Positions 1 through 5,008 of a DNA stretch of 6,529 nt are shown piece by piece. A program made the position numbers and the translations under genes. Position 1 is the stretch's first letter, and each line of letters starts with the position of its first letter. The notes under the pieces were generated by a model. It made no database searches and was not told the DNA's origin. It was given only the letters and a program-made list of their open reading frames with translations. This DNA comes from Reyranella sp. (GTDB lineage: Bacteria > Pseudomonadota > Alphaproteobacteria > Reyranellales > Reyranellaceae), in contig JADHLS010000309.1 in assembly GCA_016780605.1 (NCBI GenBank), forward strand, positions 1-6,529, written 5' to 3'.

Positions 1-173
1 CTGCCGGGGCCCGCCCGGCTCTAACGTATTTGGTCACAAGGCGCTGGACGATCCAGTGTCCAACGTTCTCCGGCCGGCGATCTGCGGTGCCGGGGAAAAA
101 ACGTTATAGCAGCCCCGCCGGCATCCAGAGTTTTGCTCTCTAGCGGTTTGTTCCGGGTCGGCTCGGTCACGGT
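1..173. other. Downstream non-coding stretch, no gene recognised
   Basis: This stretch follows the stop codon of the last minus-strand gene and runs to the window edge. I see no convincing coding frame and no classical terminator. A run of six A on the + strand at 96-101 (six T on the transcribed-sense minus strand) lies between GC-rich arms at about 91-95 and 113-119. The T run therefore sits in the loop of that imperfect hairpin rather than after it, which is not how an intrinsic terminator is built. A short perfect inverted repeat, CTGGA-CGA-TCCAG, lies at 44-56. Transcription may continue into a further gene beyond position 1, or the stretch may hold that gene's promoter. Neither can be decided from the sequence. 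Confidence 0.5.
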
Positions 174-1328
174 TCACACCGGCCGGTTCGATGCGACGAA
201 GCGAAAATCGATCGGCAACTCGCGACAGCGCGCCATGATCTTCTCGGCCACCGGCACCGACATCGGGATGAACACCAGCGAGCCCGGCGGCACCTCTGCC
301 GGCGGCAGGATCGGCAGGCCTGTCAGCTGATGGCCGACCCGATCGGGATCCTCGTCGACGAAGAAGTCGACCGCGCCGGCAAGTTCCAAGTTCATCCAGC
401 AGGCGGCGATCGACGAGCCCATGATGCCGAACGGCCGCTTTTCAGCGGCGGCGGCGCGCCCCGCCTTGCGTACCTCTTCCAGGAGCCGGAAGTAGAACAG
501 GCACCGTTCCTTCGCGTCCGCGCTGTCGGTGGGCTGGACGGAACGCCCCTCCTGCCCGCGCCGCGGCGCCACGATCGCCACCAGCTCCTTGGGAAGCAGC
601 CGGGACGACAGGAGCTCGGTGCTGAGGCCCGCCTTGTCGATGACGTAGGACAGGCTGTGCTCTTCGAAGTGCGTACAGTGATCGGCGTTGACGAGGTCGA
701 TGGGATTCTGCCTGAGATTGGGCGAGGCGATGAGGATGCGACCGCGGTCGCTCAGTCGGCAGGCGATGCGCTTCAGGAACGCCGCCGGGTCCTGCAGATG
801 CTCCAGCACGTGCGAAAGCGAGATCACGTCGAACGTCCCGTCATAGGACGGTTCCGCCCCGCTATAGAAGGCCTCGACACCGGGCAACGCCAACACGGTG
901 TCCCGCCAGGTGTCGAACAGCTCCTGTCCCGACAGCCTCCAGGCGGGACGCAGCCCGTGGAAGCTCTTCAGCAGGTTGCCGTTCGAACAGCCGAAGTCGA
1001 GCAACCGGCCGGTCTCCGGCAGATCGACCTTGTCGAGAAAGTTGCGCAGCAGGATGAGGGATCGCGGTCCGCTGCCCTTGGCCGTATCGAAGACCATGGG
1101 CTCGGCGCCCAGGCTCTGATGGTTGATGTCGTAGTTGGCGTAGATGCGGTTGGCCATCGCCTGCCACTGCGGCGTCACCGCCTTCTGGACAGCCGAGCAA
1201 TTGCCGCAGAACAGATACTCTGCCGCGCCGTCGACCGGCTGGACGTCGGACGACACCAGGCGGAACGGCGTGCCGTCCTGGGGTAGCTTGTCGACGTTGG
1301 AAGAGCCGCAGATATGGCAGCGATTCAC
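174..1328 (-). CDS. Zinc-site class I SAM-dependent methyltransferase with C-terminal Rossmann-like domain
   Basis: Probably a cytosolic SAM-dependent methyltransferase acting on a nucleotide sugar or sugar-derived substrate. Numbered from the GTG at 1328 (384 residues), the N-terminus has a Cys4 zinc-binding signature: C4 and C7 in NRCHICG, C41 and C44 in FCGNCSA. The SAM-binding motif I, LLDFGCSNGN, lies at about 109-118. FDVISLSHVLEHLQDP, at about 166-181, is the usual post-II region. DHCTHF, at about 216-221, sits where NovU/TcaB9-type sugar C-methyltransferases have a Glu-His pair. A C-terminal part (about 300-384, with FGIMGSS and FFVDEDPDRVG) looks like the second Rossmann-like domain of that family. 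A longer frame opens at an ATG at 1379, but it would overlap the previous gene by 47 bases and add 17 low-complexity residues before the first zinc cysteine. I prefer the GTG 4 bases after the upstream stop, although no clear ribosome binding site precedes it, so translation is probably coupled. It is the last gene of the tight four-gene unit. The family call is secure. Whether it methylates C, O or N is not known. Confidence 0.92.
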   Translation of the reverse strand: MNRCHICGSSNVDKLPQDGTPFRLVSSDVQPVDGAAEYLFCGNCSAVQKAVTPQWQAMANRIYANYDINHQSLGAEPMVFDTAKGSGPRSLILLRNFLDKVDLPETGRLLDFGCSNGNLLKSFHGLRPAWRLSGQELFDTWRDTVLALPGVEAFYSGAEPSYDGTFDVISLSHVLEHLQDPAAFLKRIACRLSDRGRILIASPNLRQNPIDLVNADHCTHFEEHSLSYVIDKAGLSTELLSSRLLPKELVAIVAPRRGQEGRSVQPTDSADAKERCLFYFRLLEEVRKAGRAAAAEKRPFGIMGSSIAACWMNLELAGAVDFFVDEDPDRVGHQLTGLPILPPAEVPPGSLVFIPMSVPVAEKIMARCRELPIDFRFVASNRPV

Positions 1329-1332
1329 GGGG

Positions 1333-2445
1333 TCACTGGTTGACGAAGGCGAGGACCTCACCGGCAACCGTCTCGACATCGGCCTTGGTCAAGTATTGAT
1401 TGATCGGCAGCGTGAGGATCCGGTTGGCCTGCCGTTCGGTCATCGGGAAATCGCCCATCTTGTGGCCAAGCGCCTTCGCGGCCGGCTGCAGGTGGATCGG
1501 CACAGGATAGTGGATCGCGGTCTTGATGCCGATGTTCTTGAGGTGCGCCTGCAGTTCGTCACGCCGGTCGACCTGGATCACGAAGGTATGGAAGGTGTTG
1601 AACTCCTCATTGCGGTCCGGCGGCACGTACAGCCGGTCGTGATGCAGGAGCTTCTGGTAGAGCGCGGCGTTGGCCCGCCGCTTGGTGATGATGTCGGGTA
1701 GCTTGTCGAGGCGGTAGTTCAGGACGGCCGCCTGCAACGTGTCCATGCGCGAGACCAGGCCCCATTCGTCGATCGTCGCCCGATCGGCCATACCGTGGGC
1801 GCGCAGCCGGCGCATGCGCGCGGCGGCCTCCTTGTCGTTGGTCGTCACGAACCCGCCGTCGCCAAGCGCGTTCAGGTTCTTCAGCGGATGGGCTGAGAAG
1901 CAGCCGAAGTGGCCGATCGAGCCGGCCAGCCGGCCCTTGTACATCGAGCCGATCGCCTGCGCGGCATCTTCGATCACCACGAGGCCGTGCTTGTTCGCGA
2001 CCTCCATGATCTCGTCCATCTGGCAGATACGGCCGGTGAGATGGACCGGCATGATCGCCTTGGTGCGCGGCGTGATCGACCGGGCAATCTTCTCGGGATC
2101 GACGTTCTGGTCGCTCAGCACGTCGGCAAAGACCGGCTTGGCGCCGAGCTGGATGATGGTGGCGGTCGAGGCGACGAAGGAGTTGGGCGGTGTGATGACC
2201 TCGTCGCCCTCGCCGATGCCGGCGACCTTCATCGACAGGAACAGCGCATCGGTGCCGGAATTGAGCGCCACTGCCTCGGTCGTGCCGCAGTATTCGGCCA
2301 GCCGCTTCTCGAGCGGCGCGAGATCGTCATGGGTGCCGACGAACGAGCCGCGCAGCACCACCTGCTCGAGGATCTTCTTGAGGTCGTCGAGCTGCTCCCG
2401 GCCCTGGGCCGGGAGGTTTACGTAGGGAATGTCATGCTTCGCCAT
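1333..2445 (-). CDS. DegT/DnrJ/EryC1/StrS family PLP-dependent sugar aminotransferase (second of pair)
   Basis: Predicted cytosolic PLP enzyme that transfers an amino group, usually from glutamate, to a keto group of a nucleotide-linked deoxysugar. Numbered from the ATG at 2445 (370 residues), it shows NSGTDAL at about 62-68 (phosphate-binding region), VIEDAAQ at about 157-163 with the Asp that contacts the pyridine nitrogen, and SAHPLKNLNALGDGG at about 184-198 with the PLP Schiff-base lysine near K189. Further signatures are SRMDTLQAAVL and HYPVP. Because the lysine is kept, it is an aminotransferase and not one of the His-variant 3-dehydratases (ColD type). Length is normal for the family. 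An ATG at 2457 is in frame, but it overlaps the previous gene by 11 bases and adds only MGCE. The ATG at 2445 follows the upstream TGA after one base, has GGGGTG just before it, and starts MAKHDIPYVNL, which fits family N-termini. It is clearly homologous to the preceding gene but diverged, so it is not a recent duplicate. The sugar position aminated is unknown. Confidence 0.96.
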   Translation of the reverse strand: MAKHDIPYVNLPAQGREQLDDLKKILEQVVLRGSFVGTHDDLAPLEKRLAEYCGTTEAVALNSGTDALFLSMKVAGIGEGDEVITPPNSFVASTATIIQLGAKPVFADVLSDQNVDPEKIARSITPRTKAIMPVHLTGRICQMDEIMEVANKHGLVVIEDAAQAIGSMYKGRLAGSIGHFGCFSAHPLKNLNALGDGGFVTTNDKEAAARMRRLRAHGMADRATIDEWGLVSRMDTLQAAVLNYRLDKLPDIITKRRANAALYQKLLHHDRLYVPPDRNEEFNTFHTFVIQVDRRDELQAHLKNIGIKTAIHYPVPIHLQPAAKALGHKMGDFPMTERQANRILTLPINQYLTKADVETVAGEVLAFVNQ

Positions 2446-2446
2446 C

Positions 2447-3589
2447 TCACACCCCATAGAACTCTTTGACGGTCTGGACGGTATACGCGAGCTGCTCTTC
2501 GGTCAGATGCTCGTGTGCCGGAAAGGATATCATCGTCGCGGCGTGACGGTCGGTCACCGGGAAATCGCCCTTCCTGTAGCCATACTGCCGCAGACCCTCC
2601 TGCTGATACAGCGGCACCGGGTAATGCACCTTGACCTCGACCCCCTGCTTCTTGCAGTGGGCGACCAGCTCGTCGCGGCGCTCGGCGAACACGATGTAGA
2701 GATGGAACACGAGCTTCCGGTTGTTGAAGCGCTGCGGCAGCCTGATGCCCGGTATCTTGCTCAGCTCGCGATCGAGGTAGCCCGCATTCTTGATACGCGT
2801 GTCGGTGATGAAATGGACCTGCGGGATCAGCCAGTTGCCGACCACCGCCTGGATCGAGTCCAGTCGCGAATTGCAGCCCATGCGGACCACACTGTCGCGG
2901 CCGGCGAGACCGTGGTTGCGCAACTGGCGCAGTTCCGTGGCGAAGGCGTCGTCGTCGGTGACGATCATGCCGCCGTCCGACCACACGTTGAGGTTCTTCA
3001 GCGGGTGCAGTGAAAAGGCGCCGGAGCGGCCGTAGGTGCCGGAGTTCTTGCCGTCGATGTTGCCGAGGATGCACTGGCAGGAATCCTCGACCACCGGCAG
3101 GTCGTGCTTCTTGGCGATCTCCATCAGCGCCGGCATGTTGGTCATCTGCCCGGCGAGATGGACCGGCACGATGGCCTTGGTCTTCTTGCTGATCTTGGCT
3201 TCGACCTGGCTGACATCCATGCAGAAATTATCGGTGCAATCGACGAAGACCGGCTTGGCGAAGAGCTCACCGATGGCGCCGACTGTGGCGATGAAGGTGT
3301 TGGCGGTGGTGATGACCTCGTCGCCTGGCCCGACGCCCAGCGCCTTCAGGCCAAGCTTGATGGCGTCAGTGCCGGAATTGACGCCGATGGCATGACGCGT
3401 GCCGATCATGGCCGCGAACTTGCCCTCGAACTCGGCGACCGGCTTGCCGAGCGTGAAATCGCCCGTCGGCACGAACTTCCGGAACAGGTCGAGGATCTCC
3501 TCGATGTTCTGGGCGCTGAACTGCTTGGGCAGATAGGACCACTGAACCTTGTAGCCATTGGGCTGAGGCGGCAGGTCGATGCGCGACAT
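2447..3589 (-). CDS. DegT/DnrJ/EryC1/StrS family PLP-dependent sugar aminotransferase (first of pair)
   Basis: Predicted PLP-dependent aminotransferase of nucleotide-sugar biosynthesis, 380 residues, full length for the family. Visible signatures are GDFTLGKPVAEFE near residues 43-55, NSGTDAIKLG at 71-80, VVEDSCQ at 166-172 with the PLP-ring Asp at D169, FSLHPLKNLNVWSDGG at 192-207 with the Schiff-base lysine at K198, NSRLDSIQAVV at 240-250, and HYPVPLYQQEGL at 322-333. The two residues after the catalytic Asp are Ser-Cys, where the neighbouring paralogue and most family members have Ala-Ala. This may affect the cofactor pocket or merely mark the subfamily. The start is well supported: an AAGGAT ribosome binding site lies nine bases upstream and overlaps the stop of the preceding methyltransferase, leaving a gap of 13 bases. 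The stop TGA lies one base before the next gene's ATG. The retained lysine argues against a 3-dehydratase role. The substrate, and whether the amine goes on C3 or C4, cannot be read from the sequence. Confidence 0.96.
   Translation of the reverse strand: MSRIDLPPQPNGYKVQWSYLPKQFSAQNIEEILDLFRKFVPTGDFTLGKPVAEFEGKFAAMIGTRHAIGVNSGTDAIKLGLKALGVGPGDEVITTANTFIATVGAIGELFAKPVFVDCTDNFCMDVSQVEAKISKKTKAIVPVHLAGQMTNMPALMEIAKKHDLPVVEDSCQCILGNIDGKNSGTYGRSGAFSLHPLKNLNVWSDGGMIVTDDDAFATELRQLRNHGLAGRDSVVRMGCNSRLDSIQAVVGNWLIPQVHFITDTRIKNAGYLDRELSKIPGIRLPQRFNNRKLVFHLYIVFAERRDELVAHCKKQGVEVKVHYPVPLYQQEGLRQYGYRKGDFPVTDRHAATMISFPAHEHLTEEQLAYTVQTVKEFYGV
2450..2455 (-). promoter_or_regulatory. Ribosome binding site candidate that supports the 2445 start
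   Basis: The minus strand reads GGGGTG here, four bases before the ATG at 2445 and overlapping the last codons of the upstream aminotransferase. It partly matches the anti-Shine-Dalgarno complement (GGAGGTG). The alternative ATG at 2457 has only a weak purine stretch before it. The spacing is short, so this is moderate support only. Confidence 0.4.
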
Positions 3590-3598
3590 CCTGTGACG

Positions 3599-3604
3599 AT
3601 CCTT
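3599..3604 (-). promoter_or_regulatory. Shine-Dalgarno site of the first aminotransferase
   Basis: The minus strand reads AAGGAT nine bases before the ATG at 3589. The site overlaps the TAA stop (3603-3605) of the upstream methyltransferase, a typical arrangement for translational coupling within an operon, and it fixes the start of the aminotransferase. Confidence 0.65.
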
Positions 3605-4847
3605 ATTTCTGGCTGGCGGTGATGGCCCGACGCGCCGCGGCGATGCTCTGCAGCGTATCGCGCGGCGGGAACAGGCTCACATGAACTGTCATGGCCTTGA
3701 CCGTGTCCTCGACGCGCTTGCGGACCTTGAACTCGTTCTCCGAACCGACGCCCAGCAGGCAGAGGAGTTTGTCGCCGGCGGCCCCGGCGACCTCCGCCAG
3801 CGGCCGCACGACATGCGACGTGCCCGGCATCAGCCGGTTCTGGATGTCCTGCCGGTCATCGACGACGAAGTCGATCTTGTCGGCGATCTGGCAAACCGCG
3901 ACCAGCAGACAGGAACGCGGCGCCGCGCCGTAGAGCAGCACTTGGTAGCCGGCGCTGCGGGCAGAGGAGACGAGTCCGCGGAGCTCGGCCTTCTGCCGCT
4001 CGATGCCCTCGGCAAACCGGTGCAACAGGCCGATCGTCTCCGCGGGATCGGGCAGCTTGAGCGCGCAGGCCACGGGCGCCGCCTTCTTTTGCGCGACGAA
4101 GGCGACCGAGCCGCCGCCGAACACGTAGTTGCGCCGGTCGCAGACCTGGAAGCCGAACCGACGCAGCATGTGCTCCGCCAGCGCCCGCGTGAAATAGTTC
4201 ACGTGCTCTTCCCAGAGGATGGCCGGGCTGCCCAGCGCCAAGCTCTCCTCGACATCCGGCAGCTCGATCACTAGCAGGCCGTCATCGCGCAACAGGGTGC
4301 GCACGCCGGCGAAGAAGTCTTCGAGATCGGGAACGTGCTCGACGACATGGCGCAGGAACAAGGTATCGAACGCGCCGTGCTTGGCGACGATCCGGCCCGC
4401 TTCCTGTTCGGTCAGGTAGCCGGTGTAGACCTCATGGCCCTTCTTGCGCGCAATGCCGGCGGCGACGGAATTCGGCTCGAGCCCGACCACCTTGGTGTAG
4501 CCGGCGTGGCACAGATGCTCCATTAGCGCGCCGTCGTTGCAGCCGACGTCGATCGCCTTGCCCGGGTCCTGGCGAGCGACCGCCGTCGTGATCAGGTCGT
4601 CGAGGTGGCGCGGCCGCTGAAAGCCGGTCGTATAGGTGTCGGCCTCGCTATAGATCAGCTCGGCCGGAATGGCGTGGACGATCTGGAGCAGGCCGCAATC
4701 CTGGCAGCAGTCGAACCCGACGGTGAAACGCGGGTCAGGGTCTTGCGGGCTTTTTCTCAGGTAGTGCGAGATCGGCAGGTCGTTCAGGCTGAGGAGATGT
4801 GAGAGATGACGCCCTCCGCACAGACGACAACGGACTGTATCGCTCAT
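3603..4847 (-). CDS. Sugar C-methyltransferase-like protein (zinc domain, SAM core, C-terminal Rossmann domain)
   Basis: This protein has the full three-domain plan of nucleotide-sugar C-methyltransferases such as NovU, EvaC and TcaB9, which methylate a carbon next to a keto group of a dTDP-deoxysugar. It is 414 residues, the usual length. A Cys4 zinc site is formed by C7 and C10 (RCRLCGG) and C48 and C51 (CQDCGL). The SAM motif AIDVGCNDGALM lies at 98-109, with acidic GLEPN at 122-126 at the end of the second strand. LRHVVEHVPDLEDFF is at 165-179. LWEEHVNYFT at 211-220 contains the Glu214-His215 pair that matches the catalytic Glu-His of TcaB9. The C-terminal domain (about 300-400) has LLYGAAPRS and FVVDDRQD, typical of the family's second Rossmann-like fold. 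The ATG at 4847 has CAGGG six bases upstream and lies just before the first zinc cysteine. It heads the tight unit with the two aminotransferases. Being next to aminotransferases, as EvaB and EvaC are in epivancosamine synthesis, favours C-methylation of an amino or keto sugar. The exact substrate is unknown. Confidence 0.94.
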   Translation of the reverse strand: MSDTVRCRLCGGRHLSHLLSLNDLPISHYLRKSPQDPDPRFTVGFDCCQDCGLLQIVHAIPAELIYSEADTYTTGFQRPRHLDDLITTAVARQDPGKAIDVGCNDGALMEHLCHAGYTKVVGLEPNSVAAGIARKKGHEVYTGYLTEQEAGRIVAKHGAFDTLFLRHVVEHVPDLEDFFAGVRTLLRDDGLLVIELPDVEESLALGSPAILWEEHVNYFTRALAEHMLRRFGFQVCDRRNYVFGGGSVAFVAQKKAAPVACALKLPDPAETIGLLHRFAEGIERQKAELRGLVSSARSAGYQVLLYGAAPRSCLLVAVCQIADKIDFVVDDRQDIQNRLMPGTSHVVRPLAEVAGAAGDKLLCLLGVGSENEFKVRKRVEDTVKAMTVHVSLFPPRDTLQSIAAARRAITASQK

Positions 4848-5008
4848 CGGCTACCCTGACCCGAACGGCAGTGCCCGGCCACGCGTACATCCACAGACAC
4901 TGTCTCCCGCCTTTTCCGTTCGTCGATCGGATTGCCCAACCAATACAACAGGTTCACCCGCCAAGGGTAGTCCCCTGAAGCGGCCCCGACCGGCGGTCGC
5001 CCCGGGGA
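4848..5008. other. 161-base spacer with a possible coupled small frame
   Basis: This spacer separates the TPR protein from the four-gene sugar unit. I find no convincing -35/-10 pair on the minus strand, no T-tract terminator, and only modest inverted repeats: CGACC-GGC-GGTCG at 4987-4999 and AGACA-C-TGTCT at 4895-4905. The minus-strand frame of the TPR gene stays open after its TGA (5009-5011) for 54 codons and stops at a TGA (4844-4846) that overlaps the ATG of the methyltransferase as ATGA. Within it, a GTG at 4957 could start a 37-residue peptide containing NLLYWLGNPIDERKRRE. Whether this is a coupling leader, a remnant of a longer C-terminus or chance is undecided. Confidence 0.35.

Noticed and set aside
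44..56. Inverted repeat CTGGA-CGA-TCCAG near the window edge
   Set aside because: Five-base arms with a three-base loop, no flanking promoter or terminator signal, and no second copy in the window. Not enough to call an operator.
91..119. Possible terminator with a six-base A/T run after the last gene
   Set aside because: The T run lies in the loop between the GC-rich arms, and the arms pair imperfectly (about five pairs, then a mismatch). This does not match an intrinsic terminator on either strand.
330..1286. Long plus-strand open frame of 318 codons opposite the second methyltransferase
   Set aside because: It is antisense to a gene with clear zinc and SAM motifs. Its translation is rich in Arg, Val, Gly and Asp without domain motifs, as expected from the complement of GC-rich coding DNA.
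3104..3622. Plus-strand frames opposite the aminotransferases and the first methyltransferase
   Set aside because: They are complements of strongly supported genes and show only composition-driven sequence. Similar frames at 1909-2469, 2429-3013, 3681-4274 and 5051-5980 were rejected for the same reason.
4987..4999. Hairpin CGACC-GGC-GGTCG just after the TPR gene as a terminator
   Set aside because: The five-pair stem is not followed by a T tract on the minus strand, and such short GC inverted repeats are common in this composition.
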